From: JAAZLS01 sp964463285
GTDB taxonomy: Bacteria; Bacillota; Dethiobacteria; DTU022
Direction of reading: 5' to 3'
DNA length: 37,408 nt
NCBI GenBank assembly: GCA_964463285.1
Contig: CAYXBB010000017.1
Location: 1 to 37,408, forward strand
The notes under the pieces were generated by a model. The model did no database searches and was not told where the DNA came from. It saw only the letters and a program-made list of their open reading frames with translations. Shown here piece by piece: positions 7,431-16,221 of this stretch (positions within the stretch are counted from its first letter, which is position 1; the number at the start of each line of letters is the position of its first letter). The translations under genes and the position numbers were made by a program.

Positions 7431-8234
7431 GTGGTAAGTAGTGATAAGTATATGATCTTAACGGATGCAGAAAAATACCGGGATAACCTAAAAAAGTTGG
7501 CCGGACTGATTCGAAAGAGCGGTAAGGTTTATGTCCTTGCCGGAGCCGGGTGCAGCACGGAAAGCGGCCTGCCTGATTTCCGCAGCCCCGGTACCGGCCT
7601 GTGGGAAAAAATAGATCCTATGAAGTATTCTACTTCAGAGGTGCTTTACCGTGATCCGGTTTCCTTTTATAAATATGGCTTTCCGCGCTTTAAAGAGTTG
7701 ACGCGGGCTCAGCCCAATGCCGGTCATTATGCGCTGGCCGAACTGGAGCAGATGGGTTTTATTAAGGGCCTGGTTACTCAAAATATTGACGGCCTACATT
7801 TTAAGGCCGGATCAAAACGGATCTGGGAAGTACATGGGCACCTGCGAACCGCCAGCTGCACCGGGTGTGGTGCCGGTTATTCATTTCAAACCCTCCTGGA
7901 TAAGCTTGATTCCGGTGAAATCCCTCCCCTTTGTTCCTGCCGGAATATGATCCGCCCGGATATAGTTTTATTTGGCGATTCTATGTCCGCCCCCTATTTT
8001 GAGGCGGAGCGGACCTTGCAGGCCGGCTGTGATCTCCTGCTGGCGATAGGGACCAGCCTCAGCGTGTACCCGGTTGCCGGGCTGCCCCGCCTGGCCCGGC
8101 AACTGGCCATCATAAACTTACAGCCCACCCCTTATGATGGGGAGGCGGCGGTAATAATTCAACAGAAAATATCCAAAACACTGGGCGATCTGCTTAACGA
8201 GTTGAAATCCAAGCCGGAAAAGCGATCTTTTTGA
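7431..8234 (+). CDS. sirtuin, NAD-dependent protein deacylase
   Basis: Sir2-family enzyme that removes acyl groups from protein lysines using NAD+. Motifs in order (numbered from GTG 7431): GAGCS at 38-42, GLPDFRS at 46-52, TQNIDGLH at 116-123, catalytic H135 in VHG, zinc cysteines at 143, 146, 168 and 170, and RPDIVLFGD at 175-183. The length of 267 includes a short N-terminal helix. Two starts are possible: GTG 7431 with poorly placed GAGG, or ATG 7452. It lies alone between the decarboxylase operon and gltX. A role in reversing acetyl or propionyl marks would suit an acyl-CoA-based metabolism, but that is inference. Confidence 0.95.
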   Translation: MVSSDKYMILTDAEKYRDNLKKLAGLIRKSGKVYVLAGAGCSTESGLPDFRSPGTGLWEKIDPMKYSTSEVLYRDPVSFYKYGFPRFKELTRAQPNAGHYALAELEQMGFIKGLVTQNIDGLHFKAGSKRIWEVHGHLRTASCTGCGAGYSFQTLLDKLDSGEIPPLCSCRNMIRPDIVLFGDSMSAPYFEAERTLQAGCDLLLAIGTSLSVYPVAGLPRLARQLAIINLQPTPYDGEAAVIIQQKISKTLGDLLNELKSKPEKRSF

Positions 8235-8312
8235 GCAATCCAACATTATAGAACAGTGGTTACGGTTATGATATATTACAATAAGTAAATATTAATACAG
8301 GAGAGGGTTATC

Positions 8313-9755
8313 TTGCCAAAGTTTAGAGTGAGATTTGCCCCCAGTCCCACCGGAGAACTGCATATCGGAGGCGCTCGAACCGCTTTGTTTAACTTGCTTT
8401 ATGCCCGGGCTACCGGAGGGGTCTTCATACTGAGGATAGATGACACGGATCTGGAGCGTTCCCGCCCTGAATTTACGGAAGGTCTGCTGGAATCGCTCCG
8501 CTGGTTGGGCCTGGATTGGGATGAAGGCCCTTATTTGCAATCAGAATATCTGGATGGATACAGGAGGGAGATAGACCGGTTGCTCTCTGACGGCAAGGCC
8601 TACCGCTGTTACTGCAGTGCGGAAGATCTGGAAATCGGCCGGGAGGAAGCCCGCCGGGAAAAAAGACCCTTTCTGTATCCCGGCAAATGCCGCAATTTAA
8701 CTTCAGACCAGGAAAAGCAGTTTCACCGGGAAGGGCGAAAGCCGGTGGTTAGACTCAAACTCCCCCAAAAAGGAGAAACCGTGGTGGCAGATCAGATTCG
8801 GGGAGAGGTACATTTTGATAATGATAACCTGGACGATTTTATAATTATGAAATCAAACGGTCTGCCCACCTATAACTTTGCCAGCGTGGTTGATGACAAA
8901 CGGATGAATATCACCGATGTAATCCGTGCTGAAGAGCATCTCTCCAATACTCCCCGTCAACAACTTTGCGCCCAGGCCCTGGGCTACCCTCTCCCCAGAT
9001 ATGCCCACGTGCCTATGATCCTGGCTCCCGATCGCAGCAAGCTCAGCAAAAGGCACGGCGCCACTTCGGTGGAACAGTTTCGACAGGAAGGCTATCTGCC
9101 GGAAACACTGGTTAACTACATGGCCTTGCTGGGATGGGCTCCGGAAGGCGATGAATTTTTTTCTTTAGCGGAGGCGGCCCCCCGGTTCAAACTGGACCGG
9201 GTAAATAAAACCGCCGCCGTTTATGATGTGGCCAAACTGACCTGGATGAACGGCCATTACCTGCGGGAAAGCAAACTGGAGAGGATTGCCGCCCTGGCTA
9301 TACCCTTTTTGGTAGCGGAAGAACTGATCTCCCCCGAAATGGGCCTTGAAGAAAAACGGCGCCTGGAACAGGTAGTGGAACTGGTTAGGCAAAGGGAGAA
9401 GACACTTTTGGAACTGGCCCGCGCCTCAACCTATTTTTACCGGGATGATTTTGCCTATGACCGGAAGGGAGTGGAGAAACATTTTCGGGGGGAAGGAACC
9501 CCCCGGACACTTCGCTTTTTAGCCGCCGGTTTGGAGGCACTTCCCGACGCCGATTCAAATGCCTTTGCCCGAACATACCAGGAGCAGGCAGTGGAACTGG
9601 GGCTGCCCTTGGGAAAACTGATGCCGCTTTCCCGGTTGGCTATTACCGGGAGAACCATGGGCCCGGAACTGTTTGACATCATGGCGGTCCTTGGCACCCA
9701 AAAGGTATCAGAAAGGCTGTTACGGGCAGCCGAGTATATTGAAACCAACCGTTAA
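8313..9755 (+). CDS. gltX: glutamyl-tRNA synthetase
   Basis: Class I aminoacyl-tRNA synthetase charging tRNA-Glu, and in Gram-positives often tRNA-Gln too, for later amidation. The HIGH-type motif is HIGG (17-20) and the KMSKS-type motif is KLSKR (243-247). Cysteines C99, C101 and C126 form the Zn-binding part of the acceptor-stem domain. The 480 residues are the usual length with the alpha-helical anticodon domain complete. The TTG at 8313 lies behind GGAGAGG. A long hairpin follows at 9792-9825. The neighbouring genes do not form an obvious operon with it. Confidence 0.97.
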   Translation: MPKFRVRFAPSPTGELHIGGARTALFNLLYARATGGVFILRIDDTDLERSRPEFTEGLLESLRWLGLDWDEGPYLQSEYLDGYRREIDRLLSDGKAYRCYCSAEDLEIGREEARREKRPFLYPGKCRNLTSDQEKQFHREGRKPVVRLKLPQKGETVVADQIRGEVHFDNDNLDDFIIMKSNGLPTYNFASVVDDKRMNITDVIRAEEHLSNTPRQQLCAQALGYPLPRYAHVPMILAPDRSKLSKRHGATSVEQFRQEGYLPETLVNYMALLGWAPEGDEFFSLAEAAPRFKLDRVNKTAAVYDVAKLTWMNGHYLRESKLERIAALAIPFLVAEELISPEMGLEEKRRLEQVVELVRQREKTLLELARASTYFYRDDFAYDRKGVEKHFRGEGTPRTLRFLAAGLEALPDADSNAFARTYQEQAVELGLPLGKLMPLSRLAITGRTMGPELFDIMAVLGTQKVSERLLRAAEYIETNR

Positions 9756-9791
9756 TAAAAAAGTGCCGATACCGCTTCCAGGATTAATTAG

Positions 9792-9825
9792 CCGGTTAAA
9801 GCCAAATACTATTGACTTTAACCGG
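9792..9825 (+). repeat. hairpin downstream of gltX
   Basis: CCGGTTAAAG (9792-9801) is perfectly complementary to CTTTAACCGG (9816-9825) with a 14-base loop. It begins 36 bases after the gltX stop. There is no T-run, so it is either an mRNA-stabilising end or a factor-dependent terminator. Confidence 0.5.
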
Positions 9826-9864
9826 GGTCATACAGAGAATGGCGCTGCCGTTTATTCACAGCCT

Positions 9865-9874
9865 NNNNNNNNNN
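9865..9874. other. assembly gap (10 N)
   Basis: Ten unknown bases between gltX and the transporter lipoprotein gene. The same length recurs at 16748-16757, where it breaks a reading frame, so it is a placeholder and not a measured distance. Leader sequence of the transporter operon may be missing here. Confidence 0.95.
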
Positions 9875-9910
9875 GGTAGCATGGCAACTTGGGGTAGCAC
9901 GGCAGGAAGG
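9875..9910. repeat. imperfect 18-base tandem repeat beside the gap
   Basis: GGTAGCATGGCAACTTGG (9875-9892) is followed directly by GGTAGCACGGCAGGAAGG (9893-9910), matching at 13 of 18 positions. A further GGTAGCAAGG occurs at 9961. The array touches the N run, so more copies may have been collapsed and may explain the assembly break. Confidence 0.55.
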
Positions 9911-9987
9911 AAGAGATCGCGATGTGACCTTTAAATTCCAAATACATATTACCGTAGGATGGTAGCAAGGTAGGTAGAGCCTTTTGC

Positions 9988-10013
9988 CCCTTGAGAAAGG
10001 GTTTTTTATTTTT
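9988..10013 (+). terminator. intrinsic terminator/attenuator before the ABC transporter operon
   Basis: CCCTT (9988-9992) and AAGGG (9997-10001) enclose a GAGA loop, followed by TTTTTTATTTTT. It lies only about 13 bases before the ribosome binding site of the lipoprotein gene, so it may attenuate that operon. Related tryptophan transporter operons of this family often carry T-box leaders; none can be read here, but the gap cuts the leader. Confidence 0.65.
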
Positions 10014-10037
10014 AAGTAACCAAGTGGAGGGTCTAAC

Positions 10038-11024
10038 TTGAATAAAAAAATATTAAAAATCACATTTTTACTGATATTGGCGGTTATGTTTCTTGTTCCC
10101 CTGGGATGCTCTCCCGAGAACAAAACAGAAGGTGTTTACAGTATTGGGATTGTTCAGATTATCAGACATGAGGCACTGGATCTGGCCAAGGATGGATTTA
10201 TAAAAGCCCTGGAAGATGAGGGGTTTGCAGAGGGAACCAATCTGAATATCAGCTACAAATGCGCCGAAGGTGAGCAGGCTACCGCCCGGGCAATTGCCGA
10301 CGGTTTTGTAGCCGATAAGGTCGATCTGATCCTGGCAATCGCCACTCCGGCAGCCCAGGCGGCGGCCCAGGCTACTCAGGAAATACCTATTCTGATTACG
10401 GCGGTAACCAATCCTATGGACGTAGGGGTAGATGACCTTCAAAGGCCGGGCGGCAACGTTTCCGGAACCACCGACCTGAATCCCGTGGAGGAACAGTTGG
10501 CACTGATCAAGGAGATAAAACCGGAGGCCCAGACCGTGGGTATTATCTACAACCCGGGCGAAAGCAATTCCGTCTTTCAAGTTAAACTGGCCAGGGAAGA
10601 GGCCCCAAAATTGGGACTTACTCTGATCGAAAAAACAGCTCCGACCGGAAACGACGTGTTGGCTGCGGCGGAGGCACTGGTAGATACGGATGCGATTTAC
10701 ATCCCCACCGATAACACGGTGGTGGCGGCCATAGATTCAGTGCTGAAAGTAGCAGAAGCAGAAAAAATAATAGTAATCTGCGGAGAAGATAATTCGGTAA
10801 AAGCGGGGGCGCTGGCTACCGTAGCCGGTATAGATTATTACCAGCTGGGTTACCAGACCGGCAAAATGGCGGCTAAAATACTTAGAGGCGAGGCAGAACC
10901 TGCTACCATGCCTATTGAGGGCCAGGATTCCTACGTCGATTTGGTAAATATCACCGCTGCCGAAAGGCTGGGACTGGAACTTCCCCAGTCGTTACTGGAA
11001 CGGGCTGAAATCTATACGGAATAA
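10038..11024 (+). CDS. ABC transporter substrate-binding lipoprotein (ABC_sub_bind/TrpX-like)
   Basis: Extracellular solute receptor of the PF04392 type, lipid-anchored. An N-terminal lysine pair, a hydrophobic stretch (about residues 8-22) and VPLGC with the anchoring cysteine at 24 form a signal II sequence; the -3 residue is proline, which is unusual. The mature part shows GIVQIIRHEALD and AITAVTNPMDVGVDDL-type elements of this family, with the VGIIYNPGESNS and ADNTVVAAI-like second lobe. TTG at 10038 follows GGAGGG. Length 328 is normal. Permease and ATPase genes follow, giving a full importer. Relatives include the tryptophan importer TrpXYZ; the substrate here is not established. Confidence 0.9.
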   Translation: MNKKILKITFLLILAVMFLVPLGCSPENKTEGVYSIGIVQIIRHEALDLAKDGFIKALEDEGFAEGTNLNISYKCAEGEQATARAIADGFVADKVDLILAIATPAAQAAAQATQEIPILITAVTNPMDVGVDDLQRPGGNVSGTTDLNPVEEQLALIKEIKPEAQTVGIIYNPGESNSVFQVKLAREEAPKLGLTLIEKTAPTGNDVLAAAEALVDTDAIYIPTDNTVVAAIDSVLKVAEAEKIIVICGEDNSVKAGALATVAGIDYYQLGYQTGKMAAKILRGEAEPATMPIEGQDSYVDLVNITAAERLGLELPQSLLERAEIYTE

Positions 11025-11061
11025 AGATAAAGCGTCTTTAAGGGAAATTAACACAGTTTAA

Positions 11062-11110
11062 TACAGGGCAACCGGGCACCGTAATCTGCTCCCTGTCGGG
11101 CTGCCCTGTA
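11062..11110 (+). promoter_or_regulatory. intercistronic hairpin between lipoprotein and permease genes
   Basis: TACAGGGCA (11062-11070) and TGCCCTGTA (11102-11110) are perfect 9-base arms, extended inward by CCG/CGG. No T-run follows. In ABC importer operons such structures commonly protect the receptor mRNA from 3' decay or reduce readthrough, giving more receptor than permease. That role is inferred from position. Confidence 0.6.
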
Positions 11111-11141
11111 TACACTGCAGCATTTATCTGGAGGTGGGTCG

Positions 11142-12038
11142 GTGTCCGCGGTAGTAGTACACGGCGCAATATTACTGGGACTGCTATACGCTATCATGGT
11201 GCTGGGGGTTTTTTTAACCTTTCGGGTCCTAAATTATGCGGACCTGACTGTGGACGGCAGTCTGCCCCTGGGGGCCGCAATCACCGCCTCATTAATTGCC
11301 TCCGGGGCCAACCCCTTTTGGGCCACCCTGGTTGCGCCCCTGCTGGGGGCGATCGCGGGTCTGGTTACCGGCATCTTGCATACCAAATTTTCGATTACCC
11401 CGCTACTTTCCGGGATATTAACCTCCATCGGTCTCTATTCCATTAACCTACGGATTATGAACAGTCCTAACATATCCCTGTTGCGGGAAACAACGGTTTA
11501 TGACTACTTTGTCTTGAGCGGAATGCCCCTGCGAAACGGAGAATATTTAGCAGCCGGTCTGGTGGTTGTATTTCTAGTACTGGCACTTTATTTTTTCCTA
11601 CACACCGAGATGGGGCAGGCACTGCGAGCTACCGGCGACAACGAAATAATGATGCGCAGCCTGGGTGCAAATACCGATAACCTGAAAATTTTGGGTCTGA
11701 GTCTTTCCAATGCCCTGGTGGCCTTATCCGGGGCAATGATTGCTCAATACCAGGGCTTTGCTGATGTTAATATGGGTATCGGCACCATTATTGTCGGCCT
11801 GGCCTCGGTAATTATCGGTGAAGTGTTATTTGGAATTAAATCCATACTGGGAAGGGCCATAGCGGTAGTTTTCGGTTCGGTAGTATACCGTTTAACCATA
11901 GCGCTGGTGTTGAGGCTGGGGTTTATCGAACATACCGATCTGCGTTTGTTCACTGCGCTGCTGGTTACCCTGGCCTTGATTGCACCCGAGCTGAGCAAAA
12001 GATTTAAAGCCAATGCCGGCGGTGATTTAACAATATAA
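11142..12038 (+). CDS. ABC transporter permease (LivH-like, TrpY type)
   Basis: Membrane subunit of the importer, branched-chain permease family PF02653. The 298 residues form about eight to nine hydrophobic helices, with the family signatures FRVLNYADLTVDGSLPLGAA near the N-terminus and the cytoplasmic loop GQALRATGDNEIMMRSLGAN (about residues 164-183), which contacts the ATPase. GTG at 11142 follows GGAGGTGGG. It works with the genes on either side as a receptor-permease-ATPase unit; as a single permease gene it should form a homodimer. Confidence 0.92.
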   Translation: MSAVVVHGAILLGLLYAIMVLGVFLTFRVLNYADLTVDGSLPLGAAITASLIASGANPFWATLVAPLLGAIAGLVTGILHTKFSITPLLSGILTSIGLYSINLRIMNSPNISLLRETTVYDYFVLSGMPLRNGEYLAAGLVVVFLVLALYFFLHTEMGQALRATGDNEIMMRSLGANTDNLKILGLSLSNALVALSGAMIAQYQGFADVNMGIGTIIVGLASVIIGEVLFGIKSILGRAIAVVFGSVVYRLTIALVLRLGFIEHTDLRLFTALLVTLALIAPELSKRFKANAGGDLTI

Positions 12039-12066
12039 CGGTTGGAAACTGCGAGGCTTTCAAAAA

Positions 12067-12870
12067 ATGTTAGATGTAAAATGTTTGACCAAGGTATTTT
12101 ACCGGGGGAGTATAAACGAAAGGATAGCCTTGAATAAGGTGAGCATTTGTCTGGAAGAAGGCCAGTTTGCCACGATTATCGGTGGTAACGGCGCCGGCAA
12201 ATCCACCTTGTTGAAATGTATTGCCGGCATCTACCAGGCAGAGAGGGGAAGAATAAATTTAAACGGCCGGGAGGTTACCCGGCTTCCCGATTACCAAAGA
12301 GCATCTTCAATCTGCCACGTGTTTCAAGATCCGATGGTAGGAACGGCCGCCTCCCTGACCGTGGAAGAAAACCTGGCCCTGGCTTTGCGAAGGGGAGAAA
12401 AACGAAGGTTGCGCTGGGCGATCACCGATCGAGATAGGGGAATGTTTAAAAATAAGCTGTTAAACCTGCAGTTGGGCCTGGAGGATCGGTTAAATTCCCC
12501 GGTAAAACTGCTTTCCGGGGGGCAACGCCAGGCCTTGGCCTTGCTCATGACCACCCTAAAAAAACCCAAACTGGCCCTGTTGGATGAACATACCGCCTCC
12601 CTGGATCCCAAAACCGCCAACACGGTTCTTGATCTAACCCGGCAACTGATTGAAAACCAGGAAATAACCACCCTGATGGTCACCCATAACATGGAGCAGG
12701 CATTAAGGATGGGCCACCGGACGATCATGATGCATGAGGGGAAAATAATCCTGGATGTTTCCGGCCCGGAAAGGAAAAACCTGACGGTCTCCCACCTGGT
12801 AGATATGTTTTACCAGGCCAGTGGGGAGGTGCTGCAGCAAGACCGCCTTTTACTGGCGAAAAATCATTAA
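12067..12870 (+). CDS. ABC transporter ATP-binding protein (TrpZ type)
   Basis: Energises the importer. Walker A GGNGAGKST at 39-47, Q-loop in CHVFQDP, signature LSGGQRQ at 149-155, Walker B LALLDE at 169-174, D-loop SLD and switch histidine H207 in VTHN are all intact, so it should be active. Length 267 is typical. The ATG at 12067 follows a weak GAGG. It ends the transporter operon and meets the convergent glycosyltransferase gene 12 bases later, with no terminator visible between them. Confidence 0.95.
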   Translation: MLDVKCLTKVFYRGSINERIALNKVSICLEEGQFATIIGGNGAGKSTLLKCIAGIYQAERGRINLNGREVTRLPDYQRASSICHVFQDPMVGTAASLTVEENLALALRRGEKRRLRWAITDRDRGMFKNKLLNLQLGLEDRLNSPVKLLSGGQRQALALLMTTLKKPKLALLDEHTASLDPKTANTVLDLTRQLIENQEITTLMVTHNMEQALRMGHRTIMMHEGKIILDVSGPERKNLTVSHLVDMFYQASGEVLQQDRLLLAKNH

Positions 12871-12882
12871 TTGCCTAAAAAT

Positions 12883-14028
12883 CTATCTCCCAGCCAGCCG
12901 ATTGTACTCCGTGAGCATCTGTTCGGCAAAGTGGGAAGAGGAATAAAGGGCGGCGTTCTGATAAGCCCGCTCACGCATTTTGCAGTGAAGCTCCTTATCC
13001 TGCAACAATTTAACTATTGCTTCCGCGAAGGAAGCGACCGAAAGATTGGTTAACAAACCATCCTCCAGATGGGTAACCATCTCTGCCGCTCCAAAAGCCC
13101 CGACTGCTATTACCGGTAAACCCTGGGCTTTGGCCTCCCCGATAACCAGCCCCTGAGTTTCAGTAATCGATGGAAACACAAACAGATCGGCGCCGGCATA
13201 ACAATGCATAACCTTATATCTGGGGAGCATGCCGGTAAAGGTTACCCGGTCGGCCAGGCCCAAATCCAGGGCTAAGCAGCGCAACTGATTTTCTTGAGGC
13301 CCTTTACCGGCCAGTACCAGGTGTATATTGGGAAGTGCACGGGTGGCCAGGGCAACTGCGTTTAGCAAAAAGGCAATATTTTTTTCCTTACCCAGGCGTC
13401 CTACAAACAATAACACCCTGTTTTTAGCCTCTATCTGGTAAGTTTCCCTTAACCATCCCGGATCGGCATTAATAAAATCTTTAAGATCCAAACCGGTAGG
13501 TATGGTCCGGATGGGAGCCTGAACCCCAATATTATGAAGATAGTTTTCCACCATTTGAGAAGGCGCAACCACCAGCTGGCAGTACTTGTTACAGAAATCG
13601 CGGCTGACGTTTCTTACCAGGCGCCGGGAAGTGGTTTTACCCCAGGGGAGGTAATGAACATATTGATCGTAAAGGGTATGAAATGTGAATACCAGGGGAA
13701 TTTTGTAACGCCGGGCGGCACGGGCTCCAAGTCTACCCAGCAAAAAAGGTGAGTGAGCGTGAATAATATCCAGCCCTATCCGCCGGATAGTAGGCCCCAG
13801 GTTTACCGAGATGGGTATGGGTAGAGCAAAGTCCGGCATAGTGGGAGCAGGAATAGAGATAAACCTGAACACCTTCTCTTCACGCGGACAATGAAGCAGG
13901 GGATAGTCCGGGCCAAATACAAACACCTCATGTCCCCGAGCGGTAAATTCCCTTGAAAACAGTTCCATTGAACGCACTACCCCACTGGTATAAGGGCGAA
14001 AACTGTCTGTAAAAAAGCCTATTTTCAA
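12883..14028 (-). CDS. glycosyltransferase family 4
   Basis: GT-B fold retaining glycosyltransferase using a nucleotide sugar. The N-terminal domain has GFFTDSFRPYTSGVVRSME, and HSPFLLGRLGARAARRYKIP with FHTLYDQYVHYLPWG. The C-terminal domain has GRLGKEKNIAFL, GADLFVFPSITETQGLV and the E-x7-E site around IGEAKAQGLPV. No membrane helix. The pattern resembles diacylglycerol glucosyltransferases (alMGS type) and PimB-like mannosyltransferases, so glycolipid synthesis is a fair guess, but the acceptor is unknown. A TTG start at 14028 sits behind GGGAGTGG. 381 residues, normal length. Confidence 0.9.
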   Translation of the reverse strand: MKIGFFTDSFRPYTSGVVRSMELFSREFTARGHEVFVFGPDYPLLHCPREEKVFRFISIPAPTMPDFALPIPISVNLGPTIRRIGLDIIHAHSPFLLGRLGARAARRYKIPLVFTFHTLYDQYVHYLPWGKTTSRRLVRNVSRDFCNKYCQLVVAPSQMVENYLHNIGVQAPIRTIPTGLDLKDFINADPGWLRETYQIEAKNRVLLFVGRLGKEKNIAFLLNAVALATRALPNIHLVLAGKGPQENQLRCLALDLGLADRVTFTGMLPRYKVMHCYAGADLFVFPSITETQGLVIGEAKAQGLPVIAVGAFGAAEMVTHLEDGLLTNLSVASFAEAIVKLLQDKELHCKMRERAYQNAALYSSSHFAEQMLTEYNRLAGR

Positions 14029-14129
14029 TGTGGTCCACTCCCGGGTGCCAATTTAGCAGTTATAAAATAATGCCGTAGCAAAAAAGAAGGGGTTTAGTTA
14101 CCCGGCAAAAAGCATCCGGAAGGTATCGG

Positions 14130-15395
14130 TCAATCCTTACCCGGTCCAGCTACCGGGACCAGGGAGAACCCATATTTCTCCACAACCTCATCCTGAAGAG
14201 AGGTAAATTCGGTCTTTATGGCCTGCAAATCCGTCGAGGTAAGATTGTAATCTTCCGGTCGGGAGGCAGATAGAATTTCCGAAACCGGTAATATTCGATG
14301 GCGCCAATTGCGGTGAACCCAGGTGATCTGGTAATCGACCTGGTTAATCCAGGTATGGCCGGTTTGCATATCCTTGGAAATTTCCGTCCTGATCACCAGG
14401 CCGTATTGCACCTTGGGAGTGGGGATATACGGTTCCCAATGAAATTGGTTGGAGATGAAGTTACCCAAAGAGTAAGCTACCAGGGTCTGACGAGGCGGTC
14501 CATTTCCCTGCTCTGTGGTAATCCACTCCATAGGCTGCATAACGTGAGGATGGCCACCGATAATCAGGTCGGCTCCAGCGGCGGCCAGCTGCCGGGCCAG
14601 GTCCCGGTGAAAGTCGGTAGGGGCAAACCAGTACTCATGTCCCCAGTGCATGTAGATTACCACCAGATCGGCGCCATTTTCCCGGGCCGTGGAAATATCT
14701 TTTATGATCGGATCAATAGTATTAAAATCCGGTATATAGTTTATGGCATACTCATGCCCGGCAGGAACCGGTATGCCGTTAGTGCTTTCGGTGTAAGCGG
14801 AGAAGAATATATTGATGCCGTTTACCTCTGTAATCAGCGGAACCCGGTCCCCGGGCTGGGCGTAAGTGCCAAAGCATTTTAAACCGGCGTCGGTAAGGCA
14901 GTTGATGGTCCTGACCAAACCGTTCAGGCCCATATCCAGGCTGTGGTTATTGGCGGTAGACAGCAGGTCGAATCCGGCTTGTTTCAGGTTGTCCGCCAAC
15001 GCATCGGGGGTATTAAATGTAGGAAAACCGCTAAACCCGTGCTCCGGGCCGGCCAGAACGGTCTCGAAATTTCCCACAGTTAAATCGGCGGATTTAAGAT
15101 AAGGAGCAATAAAGCTAAAGCTGGGGCCAAAATCGTAGCTTCCAGCGGCAAAGGCCTGTTCCACCTGGGTTAAATGAGCCATTATATCGCCGGCCGTTAT
15201 TAAGGTAGCGGTGCGAATATCGGGGGGAGGGGGGGGGTCGGGGTTATTGGCAGGATCATCGGCGGGGACGGGATGGGGTTCAGGTTGAGCAGAAGTAAAA
15301 AAGGAGGTGAACCAGGGCATATCCAGGAAATAGCCGGCCATTACGGCCAACACCAGCAAAAAAATAACTGTCAATATAACTCGTTTTACCTTCAT
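14130..15395 (-). CDS. CapA-family metallophosphatase-like protein, membrane-anchored
   Basis: PGA_cap family protein (related to poly-gamma-glutamate synthesis protein CapA), with a calcineurin-like metal site. Visible motifs: ITAGDIMAHL, VGNFETVLAG, STANNHSLDMG, IYMHWGHEYW and IIGGHPHVMQPMEW, then YSLGNFISNQ. The start at 15395 gives MKVKRVILTV, an N-terminal membrane anchor, and then a Pro/Asp-rich linker. An open frame continues upstream to 15467 but crosses a TATAAT promoter motif at 15438-15443, so the later start is preferred. About 421 residues. No other capsule genes are near, so its role may be unrelated to polyglutamate. Confidence 0.88.
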   Translation of the reverse strand: MKVKRVILTVIFLLVLAVMAGYFLDMPWFTSFFTSAQPEPHPVPADDPANNPDPPPPPDIRTATLITAGDIMAHLTQVEQAFAAGSYDFGPSFSFIAPYLKSADLTVGNFETVLAGPEHGFSGFPTFNTPDALADNLKQAGFDLLSTANNHSLDMGLNGLVRTINCLTDAGLKCFGTYAQPGDRVPLITEVNGINIFFSAYTESTNGIPVPAGHEYAINYIPDFNTIDPIIKDISTARENGADLVVIYMHWGHEYWFAPTDFHRDLARQLAAAGADLIIGGHPHVMQPMEWITTEQGNGPPRQTLVAYSLGNFISNQFHWEPYIPTPKVQYGLVIRTEISKDMQTGHTWINQVDYQITWVHRNWRHRILPVSEILSASRPEDYNLTSTDLQAIKTEFTSLQDEVVEKYGFSLVPVAGPGKD

Positions 15396-15437
15396 ATACT
15401 GTATCCATCTCCCCGGGTCAGGATTAACCTCCTCTGA

Positions 15438-15446
15438 ATTATAACA
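15438..15446 (-). promoter_or_regulatory. extended -10 promoter of the capA-like gene
   Basis: On the minus strand the sequence reads TGTTATAAT, an exact -10 box with the TGn extension. No good -35 box is seen. It lies about 43 bases upstream of the chosen start at 15395. Confidence 0.5.
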
Positions 15447-15727
15447 CTTGCTTCTCGTTAATGCCATAAGCCAAATTTTAAATATAGGATTTAGAATACC
15501 GCCACTTTATAGAACAGATACACTGAAATTAATTTTATATAGGGAAGGAACTGTGTAAATTATGTAGAATATATACATATCGCATATAATTGGCGAAATA
15601 GATTGGTAACGGATACATGGTAATCAAACATCTATAGCCGAAACAAATAGAATGTTGTCGGGAGCTAATTAAAATCTAAGAATGTTTTATAATGGGGAAT
15701 ATAATATATATAGTGGGAGGGATTAAT

Positions 15728-16165
15728 TTGGCGACTGTATTTAGAGATGAGCAGCAGGTGTACGAATGTATAGGAGAATTCATAAGGCAGGTAAGTAAAG
15801 ATGAAGTGGTAGGGCCAAACATCAAGTGCTGTGGGCTGATCATAAAATACCAGTTCACTAATCCCCCTTGTGAAATAACTATTGATGCCCGAAACTTATG
15901 CCGGGAAAACGCCTATTTTAATGTCTACTGTGGAGAATCATGCCTGCAGCCTGATGTGATCCTGATCATGGAAGCGGATATCGCTCACCGTTTTTGGTGC
16001 GGCAGCCTGGATCTGATTACCGCTCTAACCAGGCGTCAGATCATTGCCCGGGGACCAGTTCATAAGGTGATGCGCATGTTACCGTCAATAAGACCGGTCC
16101 ATAGTATCTACAGAGAACATTTGAAGAAAATTGATTTCCAGGAACTCAACCAACAAATGGCCTGA
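15728..16165 (+). CDS. SCP2 sterol-carrier-domain-like protein
   Basis: A 145-residue protein resembling stand-alone SCP2 domains, which form a hydrophobic pocket for lipids or acyl-CoA. Supporting features are the LIIKYQFTNPPCEITIDARN strand region, PDVILIMEADIAHRFWCGSL, and the LTRRQIIARGPVHKVMRML helix typical of the family. The TTG at 15728 follows GGGAGGG. The upstream ATG at 15692 overlaps a TATAAT box (15688-15693) and is rejected. Seven cysteines is many for the size. The 260 bases before it are AT-rich and otherwise featureless apart from that -10 box. The ligand is unknown. Confidence 0.75.
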   Translation: MATVFRDEQQVYECIGEFIRQVSKDEVVGPNIKCCGLIIKYQFTNPPCEITIDARNLCRENAYFNVYCGESCLQPDVILIMEADIAHRFWCGSLDLITALTRRQIIARGPVHKVMRMLPSIRPVHSIYREHLKKIDFQELNQQMA

Positions 16166-16221
16166 AACCCAATTAGGCCAAGTTATGTAAACTTTGAGAA
16201 GAAGGAGGGACAGAGGTCATT

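Noticed and set aside
9893..9910. Divergent T-box core (GGGGTAGCACGGC) before the importer
   Set aside because: It does not match TGGNACCGCG and is better explained as one unit of an 18-base tandem repeat.
12216..12728. Long open frames antisense and out of frame in the ABC ATPase and other genes
   Set aside because: They are shadows of a clearly conserved gene and lack ribosome sites and recognisable protein features.
15600..15640. CATATAAT near 15590 as a sigma-E promoter for the SCP2-like gene
   Set aside because: No fitting -35 element at 14-15 bases; the TATAAT at 15688 is closer to the gene.
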